NCBI RefSeq assembly: GCF_000190755.2
Contig: NZ_JH109152.1
Span: 2,359,937-2,423,936, forward strand
DNA: 64,000 nt
DNA from: Methylobacter tundripaludum SV96
Lineage (GTDB): Bacteria; Pseudomonadota; Gammaproteobacteria; Methylococcales; Methylomonadaceae
Reading direction: 5' to 3'
This document shows, piece after piece, positions 9,323-18,519 of this stretch (position 1 is the first letter of the stretch; every line of letters starts with the position of its first letter). A program made the position numbers and the translations under genes. The notes beneath the pieces are model-generated. The model saw only the letters and a list, made by a program, of their open reading frames with translations. It had not been told where the DNA came from and ran no database searches.

Positions 9323-10033
9323 TCAACACGCTATAGTGTTAGGATGACGGCCATTGTTATGAAATAGCGATTCAATTTGAAACCCTTTAAATACCGCAGC
9401 CAACGGCTGGTGTGACGGGGTCATCCAGTAAAGCGCGAGTGTGCAGATCGCCATCAAAACGGAAGAGGCTATGCTGTTACCGCTAAATAACTTCAGAGCG
9501 GTGCCAAAAGATTTCTTCATTTTCGTGTTCGACAAATCAACGCTATATACCTCATCCAGCAGCAAATGAACAATGAAACCCACGGCGATAAAAATACCGT
9601 TCGCCCACGCATGCAAAACATCCTGATGCATAAAGCGATAACTAATGCAGGTCGCCAGTAAGGCAAAAAATAGGGCGGCCAGTATCGAATGAAATACGCC
9701 GCGATGGACGGTAAGTCCATTAAACAATGCAAGCATTACGTAGCGAATAAACAGGTAAGTGCCCGCTATAATCAACAATAGAGGGTAGGGCGGATAGCTG
9801 TTTTTAAAGGTGTCTATTGCCGTCGCCGTGCCCATTAACGCCAATATGAAAAACAACATTTTTGCCGGTCTTGAGTTGGTTGAATCAATATCCGGCAACA
9901 GTCCGCCCAATGTGCCCAAGAATATAAGCCGCGCCATATCGGTAGTGGTAATCAGATTGACATTAACGGCCGCTATAGCGGCTCCGGTACTGACCACCAA
10001 GGCTATGGATAGGTGGGTGTTAAAGTTAGCCAT
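9323..10033 (-). CDS. DUF457/YdjM-type membrane protein
   Basis: Predicted inner-membrane protein, 236 residues, with five or six hydrophobic segments. The N-terminal MANFNTHLSIALVVS with its early histidine, the GGLLPDIDSTNSRPAK motif and the HRGVFHSILAAL and HLLLDEVYSVD motifs are the marks of the DUF457 family of membrane-bound, possibly metal-dependent hydrolases (YdjM in E. coli). Conserved H and D residues are all present. No substrate is known. It stands alone on the minus strand between the chrA and sulP units. Upstream, 10034-10130 probably holds its promoter. Confidence 0.82.
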   Translation of the reverse strand: MANFNTHLSIALVVSTGAAIAAVNVNLITTTDMARLIFLGTLGGLLPDIDSTNSRPAKMLFFILALMGTATAIDTFKNSYPPYPLLLIIAGTYLFIRYVMLALFNGLTVHRGVFHSILAALFFALLATCISYRFMHQDVLHAWANGIFIAVGFIVHLLLDEVYSVDLSNTKMKKSFGTALKLFSGNSIASSVLMAICTLALYWMTPSHQPLAAVFKGFQIESLFHNNGRHPNTIAC

Positions 10034-10131
10034 AGGGGGTGATAATTCGTTAAATTATAATAGTGTAACCCATTACAATTAAGCGGGACTTACTAAAATA
10101 AGCCTTGTAGGGCACGCGTTGCAAGAACACC

Positions 10132-10341
10132 TCAAGCTGGCGTCACATCAATATGGCAGCGGATTTCTCCATCATCCTGCCAGTCACGAAGCCCATTCTC
10201 AGGCTTAAAAGCGCGCTTTTTCGCTTTGTAATAGGCCGCTTCGGCGATCGTCGGTTTAGAATTCAAACAAGTCACCTGAGTGAAGTGCCTGTTTAATCCA
10301 AAAGTATATGGCGTGAACCTCCCGGATTCCGTAAGTTCCAT
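10132..10341 (-). pseudogene. Relic of the 3' end of a sterol desaturase (DUF2934-like tail)
   Basis: A minus-strand open stretch of 69 codons whose middle, IAEAAYYKAKKRAFKPENG followed by LRDWQ, matches the C-terminal tail of the intact desaturase at 18520-19551 (IAEAAYYKAEKREFKPGNE, LRDWL). The DNA is nearly identical over about 33 bases, 10218-10250 against 18675-18707. Upstream similarity fades quickly and no histidine boxes remain, so this is a decayed fragment rather than a working gene. The rest of the interval to 10510 shows only a probable promoter region for sulP. Confidence 0.65.
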
Positions 10342-10510
10342 CCAGGCTATTTGCTAAGCCCCCCTCTAATACACTAATCTCCAATTAATTTGCAGATGCC
10401 AGGAAATCCAACTCAAGTAATGCCGACTTAGTATTCCTCCCATCTTTGTGTCATTTTTTATGCTCCCGGCTGTGTTCCTTGCATAGCCTTTTTTAACTTA
10501 TAGGACTGAC

Positions 10511-12004
10511 ATGCTCTTTTTATCGAAAAAACAGGACTGGCTCGGCAACATCCGCGGCGATGTGTTGTCTGGACTGGTCGTTGCCTTGGCCCTGATTCCC
10601 GAAGCCATCGCTTTCTCCATCATTGCCGGGGTCGACCCCAAAGTCGGACTCTATGCTTCGTTCTGCATTGCCGTGGTGACCGCGATTGTCGGCGGCAGGC
10701 CGGGCATGATTTCGGCGGCGACCGGGGCGATGGCGTTGTTGATGGTCACGCTGGTCAAGGATCACGGCTTGCAGTATTTACTGGCGGCGACGCTGCTGAC
10801 CGGGATGCTGCAAATCGTCGCCGGATACCTGAAACTCGGCAGCCTGATGAGTTTCGTGTCGCGCTCGGTGGTCACCGGTTTCGTCAATGCCCTGGCGATA
10901 TTGATCTTCATGGCGCAGTTGCCGGAACTGATCCATGTGACCTGGCATGTTTACGCGATGACGGCGGGCGGGCTGGCGATTATTTACCTGTTTCCGTATA
11001 TTCCGGCCATCGGCAAATCTTTGCCTTCGCCGCTGGTCTGCATTGTGGCCCTGACCGGTGTCGCCATTTATTGGCAGCTGGACATCCGCACGGTCGGCGA
11101 CATGGGTGAGTTGCCCGACACGCTGCCTATTTTTCTCTGGCCCGAGGTGCCGCTGACGCTGGAAACCTTAAAAATCATTGCGCCTTACTCGGTTCCGCTG
11201 GCCGTCGTCGGTTTGCTGGAATCGTTGATGACCGCAACCATCATCGATGATTTGACGGATACCTCCAGCGACAAAAACCGCGAATGCAAAGGCCAAGGGC
11301 TTGCCAATGTCGGCGCCGGATTGCTTGGCGGCATGGCCGGTTGCGCGATGATCGGACAGTCCGTTATCAATATTAAGTCCGGCGGGCGCGGACGCTTGTC
11401 CACCTTAATCGCAGGGAGCTTTCTGTTGATCATGGTGGTGTTTCTGGATACCTGGATTTCCAGAATACCGATGGCCGCATTGGTCTCGGTGATGATCATG
11501 GTTTCGATCGGCACGTTCAGCTGGAGTTCCATCGTCAACCTGAAACAACACCCGCTGTCCACCAATGTGGTGATGCTGGCGACCGTGATTGTCGTGGTTT
11601 GGACGCATAATCTGGCGTTCGGCGTTTTTGTCGGCGTATTGCTGGCGTCCTTGTTCTTCGCCAATAAAATCAGCCATTTCATGTATGTCGAGTCGGAGCT
11701 GGATGACGCGAACAGCGCCCGGACTTATCGTGTGACCGGTCAAATCTTTTTTAATTCGACGGGCAAGTTCATTACGTCCTTCGATTTCAAAGAAGCCGTC
11801 GATAAAGTGGTGATCGATTTACACCGCGCCCACTTCTGGGATATAACCTCGGTGACCGCCTTGGATAAGGTCGTCATCAAGTTCCGCCGCGAAGGCGCAG
11901 ACGTGGAGTTGATCGGCATGAACGAAGCTACCGCCACCATCGTCGACCGATTCGGCATCCACGATAAACCGGAAGAAATTGAAAAAGTCATGGGAGGTCA
12001 TTAA
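10511..12004 (+). CDS. SulP-family anion transporter with STAS domain
   Basis: Inner-membrane SulP (SLC26-like) transporter, 497 residues, with about 12-14 hydrophobic segments. The family opening [20 protein letters not shown] is at residues 14-33, followed by GLYASF and the [10 protein letters not shown] segment. From about residue 395 a cytoplasmic STAS domain follows ([13 protein letters not shown], then [20 protein letters not shown]). SulP proteins carry sulfate, bicarbonate or dicarboxylates, often with H+ or Na+; this subgroup is often annotated as bicarbonate/sulfate permease and I cannot tell which. The stop overlaps the next start (TAATG), so the stress protein is co-translated. 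Confidence 0.92.
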   Translation: MLFLSKKQDWLGNIRGDVLSGLVVALALIPEAIAFSIIAGVDPKVGLYASFCIAVVTAIVGGRPGMISAATGAMALLMVTLVKDHGLQYLLAATLLTGMLQIVAGYLKLGSLMSFVSRSVVTGFVNALAILIFMAQLPELIHVTWHVYAMTAGGLAIIYLFPYIPAIGKSLPSPLVCIVALTGVAIYWQLDIRTVGDMGELPDTLPIFLWPEVPLTLETLKIIAPYSVPLAVVGLLESLMTATIIDDLTDTSSDKNRECKGQGLANVGAGLLGGMAGCAMIGQSVINIKSGGRGRLSTLIAGSFLLIMVVFLDTWISRIPMAALVSVMIMVSIGTFSWSSIVNLKQHPLSTNVVMLATVIVVVWTHNLAFGVFVGVLLASLFFANKISHFMYVESELDDANSARTYRVTGQIFFNSTGKFITSFDFKEAVDKVVIDLHRAHFWDITSVTALDKVVIKFRREGADVELIGMNEATATIVDRFGIHDKPEEIEKVMGGH

Positions 12005-12870
12005 TGAACACGAATATCAATAGAGTGCTGGCGTGTATAGACGGTTCGTTATTGACCGAAGCCGTTTGCGATTACGCCGCCTGGATAGCGCAACGTGTCG
12101 ATGCGCCGTTAAAGCTGCTGCATGTCATCGACCATCATCCTGAAACCGCCGCAACCTTGGATTTGTCCGGCAACATCGGCTTGGGCAGCCAGGAACATTT
12201 GCTCGAAGAATTGACCGCCGTCGAACAACAACACAGCAAGTTGCGGCTACAGCAAGGCAAATTGCTGGTACAGGCCGCCAAAGAACGGGTTATCCAGGCA
12301 GGCATCGCCAACCCCGACAGCAACCAGCGCCACGGCAGCCTGGTTGAATCGCTGATCGAGCTTGAAGAAAGCATCCGCGTGCTGGTCATCGGCATCCGTG
12401 GCAAAGTGCATGAAAACCAGCCGGACAAGATAGGCGCAAAGCTCGAATCCATCGTCCGCTCATTGCATAAGCCTATCCTGGTGGTCAATGGGGCGTTCAA
12501 AGCGCCGCAATGCATCATGATCGCCTATGACGGCAGCGAGGCAGCCGAAAAAGCGCTGGACATGGTCGCCAACAGCACGCTTTATAAAGGACTGACCTGC
12601 CACCTGGTTTACGTCGGCAAGGACGACGATAAGGGACGCACACTGGAGTCGGCTGCCGGTAAATTGATTAACGCCGGCGGCATCGACGTGGTTGCCAAAA
12701 TACTACCGGGCAAACCTGAACAGGTTCTTTGCGAGTATCAAAAAGACCAGGCTATCGACATGATCGTGATGGGCGCATTCAGCCATACCCGCATTCACGA
12801 TCTACTGTTGGGCAGTTTCACCGCAAAAATGCTGGCGCACACCCAAAAGCCGCTGCTTTTACTGAGATAA
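12004..12870 (+). CDS. Universal stress protein, tandem UspA domains
   Basis: Cytoplasmic protein of 288 residues made of two UspA-like domains. Domain 1 runs from VLACIDGSLLTEAVCDYAAW to about residue 155 (ILVVNGAF). Domain 2 starts at QCIMIAYDGSEAAEKAL and ends at KPLLLLR. The second domain keeps the nucleotide-binding pattern GAFSHTRIHDLLLGSFTAK (G-2x-G-9x-G(S/T)-like); the first has GIRGKVHENQ, which is less typical. The one-base overlap with the SulP stop implies a linked function, perhaps nucleotide-dependent modulation of the transporter. That is inference, though SulP-Usp neighbours and fusions are known. Confidence 0.9.
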   Translation: MNTNINRVLACIDGSLLTEAVCDYAAWIAQRVDAPLKLLHVIDHHPETAATLDLSGNIGLGSQEHLLEELTAVEQQHSKLRLQQGKLLVQAAKERVIQAGIANPDSNQRHGSLVESLIELEESIRVLVIGIRGKVHENQPDKIGAKLESIVRSLHKPILVVNGAFKAPQCIMIAYDGSEAAEKALDMVANSTLYKGLTCHLVYVGKDDDKGRTLESAAGKLINAGGIDVVAKILPGKPEQVLCEYQKDQAIDMIVMGAFSHTRIHDLLLGSFTAKMLAHTQKPLLLLR

Positions 12871-12968
12871 ACGGCTGTAAGGGGGCGGGGCCGGTTCTGA
12901 CGGAGTTCCAAAAAACAGAAGCTTTGGACAGCGCATAACATCAGATAGTCATCACAATGAGGTCAGTC

Positions 12969-15695
12969 ATGATGAAAAAAAAGACTCCATCAGAGAACCA
13001 TCTTTGGCATGCGCTGCCCCCCGATGTAATTTGTGAGGCTTTGGTCAGCACCGAACAGGGTTTAAGCCCGCAGGAGGCCAAGCGGCGACTGACGCGATAC
13101 GGCTTAAACAAGTTGACACCGGCCGCCGGTCGCGGCCCTTGCAAACGCTTTCTCAGCCAGTTTCACAATGTACTCGTTTATGTATTGCTTGCCGCCGCCG
13201 GTGTAACGGCGGCCATTGGGCATTGGGTAGACAGCGGCGTCATCGTCGGCGTGGTGTTGATCAATGCGCTGATCGGATTCATTCAGGAAGGCAAGGCGGA
13301 AAAAGCCCTGGACGCGATACGCAATATGCTCACGCACCAGGCCATGGTGCGGCGCGAGGGCAAGAATGTGCTGATGCCTGCCGAGCAATTGGTTCCGGGC
13401 GATATTGTCATGCTGGAAAGCGGCGACAAGGTACCTGCGGATTTGCGCCTGTTGCAGGTCAAAAATTTGCGCGCCGATGAATCCATGCTCACCGGGGAAT
13501 CTTTACCCGTCGAAAAAAACACGGCGGCTGTCGGCACCCATGCCGCATTGGGAGATCGGTTCTGCCTGGCTTACTCGGGTACCTTGATTACCTACGGCAC
13601 AGCGCTTGGCATGGTGGTGTCCACCGGCGACCTTACCGAAATCGGCCGCATCAGCGCCATGCTGCGCACAGTGCCGTCGGTGGCCACGCCGCTGCTGCGG
13701 CAGATTGCACGCTTCAGCCAGTGGTTGAGCTTTGCCATTGTGATGCTGGCCTCGGCTACGTTCGCTTATGGCTGGGCTATTCAGCATTCTTCTTTGACCG
13801 AGTTGTTTATGTCTGCGGTAGGGCTTGCCGTGGCCGCGATTCCCGAAGGCTTGCCCGCCGTTATGACCATCACCCTGGCTATCGGCGTACAACGCATGGC
13901 CAAGCGCAATGCCATTATCCGGCGCTTGCCTGCCGTCGAAACTCTGGGTTCGGTTACCGTTATCTGTTCCGATAAAACCGGCACTCTGACCTGCAACGAA
14001 ATGACAGCCAAATCGGTCTTCGTCAATAACAAACTGTTTACTGTGGAAGGTGTCGGTTATAACCCGCACGGCGGTTTTAAACTGGCGGACGAAACAGCGC
14101 TTGTAGAAGATCATCCGTATCTGCATGAATTGCTTCGCGCCGCCGCGCTGTGCAATAACGCAAGAGTGGAGCAAAAACACACGAACTGGATAGTGCACGG
14201 CGATCCTACCGAAGGCGCCTTGATCACCCTGGCGCACAAAGCGGGGATGGACCCCGATCTTCTCAATCAGGAAATGCCGCGTACCGATGTTATTCCGTTC
14301 GAATCGGAGCATCGCTATATGGCGACATTGCATCACGACCATAGCGGTCATGCCTTTATATTCATCAAAGGCGCGCCCGAACGGGTGCTGGGCATGTGCA
14401 ATCTACAACGTATTGATGGCGAAGATGTGCCGATTCATGCTGTCCAGTGGCATCAAATGATGGATGAAATCGCGGGCGGCGGGCAGCGCCTGCTTGCGAT
14501 TGCGTACAAGACCGTGCCTTCCACCCAGAAGCAAATTAACGTTGCCGATGTGGAAACCGGCCTGACCTTGCTGGGCATCGTCGGCATGATTGACCCGCCG
14601 CGCCCCGAAGCCGTCAAAGCCGTGCTCAAGTGCCGGAATGCCGGTATCAATGTCAAAATGATTACCGGCGACCATGCGGCGACGGCTGTAGCGATTGCCG
14701 CGCAGCTTAATATTGGTGACGGCTCGGTGTTGAGCGGAGAAGACCTGGATAGGATGACCGATAACGAACTGACGACGGCCATCCGCGATGTCGATGTTTT
14801 TGCCCGCACCAGCCCGGAAAACAAGCTGCGTTTGGTGACTGCGCTGCAAGCGGACGGGCATGTGGTGGCGATGACCGGTGACGGCGTTAATGATGCGCCG
14901 GCGCTAAAACGCGCCGATGTGGGCGTGGCGATGGGTCAAAAAGGCACCGAGGTCGCCAAGGAAACCAGCGAAATGGTGTTGGCAGATGATAATTTCGCTT
15001 CGATAGCCCATGCCGTTGAAGAAGGCCGCGGCATTTACGACAACCTGCTTAAGTCGATTATTTTTATCTTGCCTACCGGTGGCGGTGAAGCGTTAATGAT
15101 CGTCGCGGCCATCGTCATGGGCGAAATATTGCCGATCACCCCGGTGCAAATATTGTGGGTGAACATGATTACTGCGGTGACCTTGTCGCTAACGCTGGCC
15201 TTTGAGCCGCCGGAACGCAACATTATGAATCGCATGCCCAGGAAGCCTGATAAGCCCTTGCTCTCGGCGTTTATGATTTGGCGCATTGTGTTCGTGTCGC
15301 TGATTATGGTAACCGGCACCTTTAGCCTGTTTCTGTGGGAACGCTCACTCGGCGCACCGATTGAACAGGCACGGACGGTTACGGTGAATACGCTGGTGAT
15401 GTTTGAAATATTTTACGTCTTCAACAGCCGGTACCTGCACCATTCCGTGCTCAATCTGCATGGCCTGTTCGGTAACTGGTTGGTGTGGCTGGCTGTCCTG
15501 CTGCTGATTGCATTCCAAATGGCTTTCACCTATTGGCAGCCCATGCAAGTGTTATTCGGAACTGTCGACATAGACGCGCATACCTGGCAAATGATTGTCG
15601 CGGTCGCCTTAACGGTGTTTATACTGGTTGAAATAGAAAAGTTTTTTATTCGCTTGTTTCTGCCCAAAGCAGCGGCCGGGAATAGCAAGAGATGA
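12969..15695 (+). CDS. P2-type cation-transporting ATPase
   Basis: Inner-membrane P-type ATPase, 908 residues, of the Ca2+/Na+-ATPase-like P2 group. N-terminal cation-ATPase domain (residues 1-70); actuator TGES motif in [13 protein letters not shown]4 with [10 protein letters not shown]; phosphorylated Asp in CSDKTGTLT at about residue 335; hinge [15 protein letters not shown]. The start at 12969 has GAGG six bases ahead; an ATG at 12957 lacks a site. Compared with SERCA, M4 Glu of PEGLP and M5 Glu are kept (PTGGGEAL), but M5 Asn is Gly and the M6 Asp is Ala (WVNMITAV instead of WVNLVTDG). The transported ion is therefore uncertain. It follows sulP-usp by 98 bases and may be co-regulated. 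Confidence 0.9.
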   Translation: MMKKKTPSENHLWHALPPDVICEALVSTEQGLSPQEAKRRLTRYGLNKLTPAAGRGPCKRFLSQFHNVLVYVLLAAAGVTAAIGHWVDSGVIVGVVLINALIGFIQEGKAEKALDAIRNMLTHQAMVRREGKNVLMPAEQLVPGDIVMLESGDKVPADLRLLQVKNLRADESMLTGESLPVEKNTAAVGTHAALGDRFCLAYSGTLITYGTALGMVVSTGDLTEIGRISAMLRTVPSVATPLLRQIARFSQWLSFAIVMLASATFAYGWAIQHSSLTELFMSAVGLAVAAIPEGLPAVMTITLAIGVQRMAKRNAIIRRLPAVETLGSVTVICSDKTGTLTCNEMTAKSVFVNNKLFTVEGVGYNPHGGFKLADETALVEDHPYLHELLRAAALCNNARVEQKHTNWIVHGDPTEGALITLAHKAGMDPDLLNQEMPRTDVIPFESEHRYMATLHHDHSGHAFIFIKGAPERVLGMCNLQRIDGEDVPIHAVQWHQMMDEIAGGGQRLLAIAYKTVPSTQKQINVADVETGLTLLGIVGMIDPPRPEAVKAVLKCRNAGINVKMITGDHAATAVAIAAQLNIGDGSVLSGEDLDRMTDNELTTAIRDVDVFARTSPENKLRLVTALQADGHVVAMTGDGVNDAPALKRADVGVAMGQKGTEVAKETSEMVLADDNFASIAHAVEEGRGIYDNLLKSIIFILPTGGGEALMIVAAIVMGEILPITPVQILWVNMITAVTLSLTLAFEPPERNIMNRMPRKPDKPLLSAFMIWRIVFVSLIMVTGTFSLFLWERSLGAPIEQARTVTVNTLVMFEIFYVFNSRYLHHSVLNLHGLFGNWLVWLAVLLLIAFQMAFTYWQPMQVLFGTVDIDAHTWQMIVAVALTVFILVEIEKFFIRLFLPKAAAGNSKR

Positions 15696-15780
15696 ATAAA
15701 GGGTATTTTTCGAGGCACCCTTAATTTTAAAACAAGTAGTTATAATGAATATACATGATTATATGTATAGAGGTGGCGCT

Positions 15781-16137
15781 ATGAAAATGCTCGTTTTTTC
15801 TTTTATTGTAGGTATTGTTTTGCTCTATTTTTTGAATATAGCATTATTAAAAAACCCACTACTCGATCTTCATTGGTCGATCCATGCAGGCCTAAGGTTT
15901 TTGATAGGGTTTATTGTGTTAGGCGTTAGTTTTTTTTATGCGCATGCAGTGGAATTTAAAAAAGCTGTGTATATAACAGCTTGTATAGTAACAATAGATT
16001 ATATCCATGATTACTATACACAAGCCTATAGGTTTAATTTGGAAATAATATTACACGGAATTTTTATGATGATATGGGGGGCGATTTTGGGTTATCTGAC
16101 AGCAAAATATATAAAAGAGAAATTAATGCGTGATTAA
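15781..16137 (+). CDS. Small AT-rich membrane protein of unknown function
   Basis: Unrecognised integral membrane protein, 118 residues from the ATG at 15781, which is preceded by AGAGGTGG at good spacing; an upstream ATG at 15745 has no clear site. Four hydrophobic segments are visible (MLVFSFIVGIVLLYFL; FLIGFIVLGVSFFYA; VYITACIVTIDYI; IFMMIWGAILGYL). Base composition is far richer in A+T than the neighbouring ATPase gene, which suggests acquisition from elsewhere. Nothing in the context assigns a role. Confidence 0.6.
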   Translation: MKMLVFSFIVGIVLLYFLNIALLKNPLLDLHWSIHAGLRFLIGFIVLGVSFFYAHAVEFKKAVYITACIVTIDYIHDYYTQAYRFNLEIILHGIFMMIWGAILGYLTAKYIKEKLMRD

Positions 16138-16195
16138 GTTAGTGGCATTTTTATTTGCGGTGCAATCTTTGTTGAAACAGAATCAGGAGTCAAAT

Positions 16196-16824
16196 ATGCT
16201 TAATTTTATTAAATCGAGTCTGAAGTATTTTATAGTGGTATTTTAGCGGTCATTCCGGTTGTTATTGTCATTCAAGTCCTGGTGTTTTTGGAAACTATCC
16301 TAAGGGATTTTTTTATTTATATTTACGGGTACTCCAACAATGTCTTTATGACTGTTTTGGCATTCACGCTGTCTTTTGTTGCAATCGCTTATACCGGTTA
16401 TCGGGTCACCGTATCCGAAAAAATGTGGGTGCTGCATCAAGTCGAATTATTGATTAACCGGATTCCAATGATCAGGACGATTTACAGAGTCAGCAAAAAA
16501 CTGGTCAACCTGCTCGGTAGCCAGGAAAAGAGCGTAGCCAAAGAAATTGTTTTTATCGAATACCCCAAGGACGGCTTATGGGTGCCGGGCTATGTCACCA
16601 ATAAGGTGGGCGAGATGCTGGTTGTCTATGTGCCGACTTCGCCAAATCCAACTTCCGGATTTACCATTATTGTGCATCAATCAAAGGTCGTGAAATCGAG
16701 CATGGATATTGAAGCGGTTACCAGTTTTATTGTCAGTGTCGGCGTTGATTTGCATCAAAAAGAGGAGCTTGAAAAGCTTGCCGACTTGGAGCGCGCCGGA
16801 ATCAGTAACCAGACAAGCAAGTAG
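16196..16824 (+). pseudogene. DUF502 membrane protein, apparent frameshift near its start
   Basis: The long frame from 16282 encodes the body of a DUF502 protein: membrane segment FMTVLAFTLSFVAIAYTGY, then RIPMIRTIYRVSKKLVNL, and the soluble part with VPGYVTNK and VPTSPNPTSGF. The natural start is the ATG at 16196, preceded by AGGAG, which reads MLNFIKSSLKYFI and then hits TAG at 16244. The missing first membrane helix (GILAVIPVVIVIQVLVFLE) continues from about 16237 in the other frame. Joining the two frames at about 16228-16236, next to TATTTTAT, restores a normal N-terminus. This is a real frameshift or a sequencing error; a shorter protein from GTG 16282 would lack the first helix. Confidence 0.75.
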
Positions 16825-16869
16825 GCGAGCGGTTTAAAGCGGATGGCAATTATTATCGAGAAACATCTA

Positions 16870-16985
16870 TTGCATGATTAACAAAGCATAAAAGGCTGCT
16901 CCAGTTATTGCAGCGCTCATTACGCTCCGTTGAATGGTGCGAGATAATGACCTGCCCAAAGCTTTTCTCACCGCAAAATGAATAT
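16870..16985 (-). pseudogene. Relic of sterol desaturase, internally deleted
   Basis: Minus-strand sequence matching two parts of the intact desaturase gene. 16880-16900 (TTAACAAAGCATAAAAGGC) parallels its downstream edge at 18519-18537, and 16914-16985 parallels 18890-18968, including CGTTGAATGGTGCG, ATGATGACCTGCCC-like sequence and TTTCTC(A/G)CCGC(A/G)AAATGAA. The stretch between, some 350 bases in the intact copy, is missing. No frame is open over a useful length. It shows that the RtcA module now lies between a broken and an intact copy of one gene. Confidence 0.65.
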
Positions 16986-17154
16986 AGGCTGGGTTACGAC
17001 TTTATCGTTAACCCGGCAGATGCAAGCACAAAGAGTTGGGTTGCTAATAACATAACGAGCCGACTGCATTCCACGCTTTCGACGGGGCATTGACGATGGT
17101 TTTCACGATTCAACGGCTGTTTTTGGATCATCCTTTAATAGGGGGATTTAATAG

Positions 17155-18216
17155 ATGACAGATAAGCTCATCATCGACGGTTCCCACGGCGAAGGCGGCG
17201 GGCAAATCCTGCGCAGCGCGTTGAGTCTGTCCGCCATTACCGGGCGTCCGGTGCGCATCGAGAAGCTCCGCGCGAACAGGAAAAAGCCGGGGCTGGCGGC
17301 GCAGCATCTGACTTCGGTGCGGGCGGCGGCGATGCTCTGCGACGCCGAAGTGAAGGGCGCGGAACTCGGCTCGCAAACGCTGCAATTCATCCCCCGCAAG
17401 CCGGTTCGGGCCGGCGATTACTTCCTGGACGTGGCCCATGCACGGGAAGGCGGCAGCGCCGGTGCGGTCATGCTGGTGCTGCAAACCCTGCTGCCGCCGT
17501 TGGCGTTGGCTACGGGGGTATCCAACGTTATGTTGCGCGGAGGCACGCATGTCGACATGAGTCCTTCCTACGATTACGTGCATGATGTCTGGCTGCCCAC
17601 GCTCGCCCGCATGGGCGTGCGCGCCGAGCTTTCACTGATGCGATCCGGCTGGTACCCGGTGGGGCGGGGCGAAGTGAAGCTGCGGATCGAGGGGGCTGAA
17701 AAATTGCTGCCCCTGCGCCTGGAACATCGCGGCCCGCTGCGAGCGGTTACGGGACGCGCCCTGGTCGCCAACCTGCCCGCCCATATTTGCGAACGCATGG
17801 CTGCCCATGCGCGCTATCTTCTGGAGCAGGCCGGGATGGCGGCGAAAATCGAGACGGTCGTTATGAAGGCAGCCTGCCCCGGAGCAGGCTTGTATTTGAC
17901 GGCGCATTACGAAAACAGCTTGGCCGGTTTCGGCGCCCAAGGGAAGCGCGGAAAGCCCGCCGAGCAAGTCGCCGAGGAAGCCTGTTTTGCGCTCTTGCAG
18001 CACTATCGATCAGGCGCGGCCCTGGAGCAGCATCTCGCCGATCAGTTGATCCTGCCGACCGCCTTGTGCCGGGGCGAATCCGTCTTCGGCGTCGAGCGCA
18101 TCAGTCCGCACCTCGTCACCAACGCCTGGGTAGTCGAGCGTTTCGGACTGGCGCGGATAGACATCGTCCCGGCCGCCGATGGAACCGGTTTCGTCAAAAT
18201 CCTTGCAAGCGGGTAA
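17155..18216 (+). CDS. rtcA: RNA 3'-terminal phosphate cyclase
   Basis: Cytoplasmic RtcA, 353 residues (E. coli about 338). It converts an RNA 3'-phosphate to a 2',3'-cyclic phosphate using ATP, through an enzyme-AMP intermediate. The family opening IIDGSHGEGGGQILRSALSLS occupies residues 5-25, followed by KLRANRKKPGLAAQHLTSV and REGGSAGAVMLVLQTLLP. The active-site histidine block appears late (SVFGVERISPHLVTNAWVVE), with the conserved His in ISPHLVTN. GGGGGATTT precedes the ATG. The next gene, 7 bases on, encodes an MJ1316-type RNA-end domain. No RtcB or RtcR is visible in the window. Confidence 0.95.
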   Translation: MTDKLIIDGSHGEGGGQILRSALSLSAITGRPVRIEKLRANRKKPGLAAQHLTSVRAAAMLCDAEVKGAELGSQTLQFIPRKPVRAGDYFLDVAHAREGGSAGAVMLVLQTLLPPLALATGVSNVMLRGGTHVDMSPSYDYVHDVWLPTLARMGVRAELSLMRSGWYPVGRGEVKLRIEGAEKLLPLRLEHRGPLRAVTGRALVANLPAHICERMAAHARYLLEQAGMAAKIETVVMKAACPGAGLYLTAHYENSLAGFGAQGKRGKPAEQVAEEACFALLQHYRSGAALEQHLADQLILPTALCRGESVFGVERISPHLVTNAWVVERFGLARIDIVPAADGTGFVKILASG

Positions 18217-18223
18217 CGCTCTC

Positions 18224-18475
18224 ATGATCCCCATTCAAGACCTTCTCCATCGCATCCGCTGGGACCCGGAATTCGGCCGCGGCGAGTTCGTCATCGGCTA
18301 TTACGACCGGGTTGAGCACAAAATCATCCGCGTGCAGTTTCGCGAAATCGCATTTCCAAAGGACGGCCCCGGCGTTTTCGAACTGATCGACCATGAGGGA
18401 CAAGTGCATACCATTCCCTTGCATCGGGTCAGGTCGGTTTACAAGAACGGCGAGTTGATCTGGCATCGGGAGTGA
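18224..18475 (+). CDS. DUF504 / MJ1316 RNA cyclic-end recognition domain protein
   Basis: Small cytoplasmic protein, 83 residues, consisting of one domain. RIRWDPEF at residues 9-16, the VIGYYDR motif, VQFREIAF and the closing IPLHRVRSVYKNGELIWHR match the DUF504 (MJ1316) family, proposed to recognise cyclic-phosphate RNA ends. The ATG at 18224 is only 7 bases after the rtcA stop, so both are probably co-transcribed. The pairing of an enzyme that makes 2',3'-cyclic ends with a domain predicted to bind them supports a joint RNA-end role. That link is inference from family knowledge and neighbourhood. Confidence 0.85.
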   Translation: MIPIQDLLHRIRWDPEFGRGEFVIGYYDRVEHKIIRVQFREIAFPKDGPGVFELIDHEGQVHTIPLHRVRSVYKNGELIWHRE

Positions 18476-18519
18476 GCGGGGATGCCGAGGCATCCCCGCA
18501 AATGCCCATGCAGTCATGG

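Noticed and set aside
16908-17093. 61-codon plus-strand frame before rtcA
   Set aside because: It lies antisense to the desaturase relic and shows no protein-like features.
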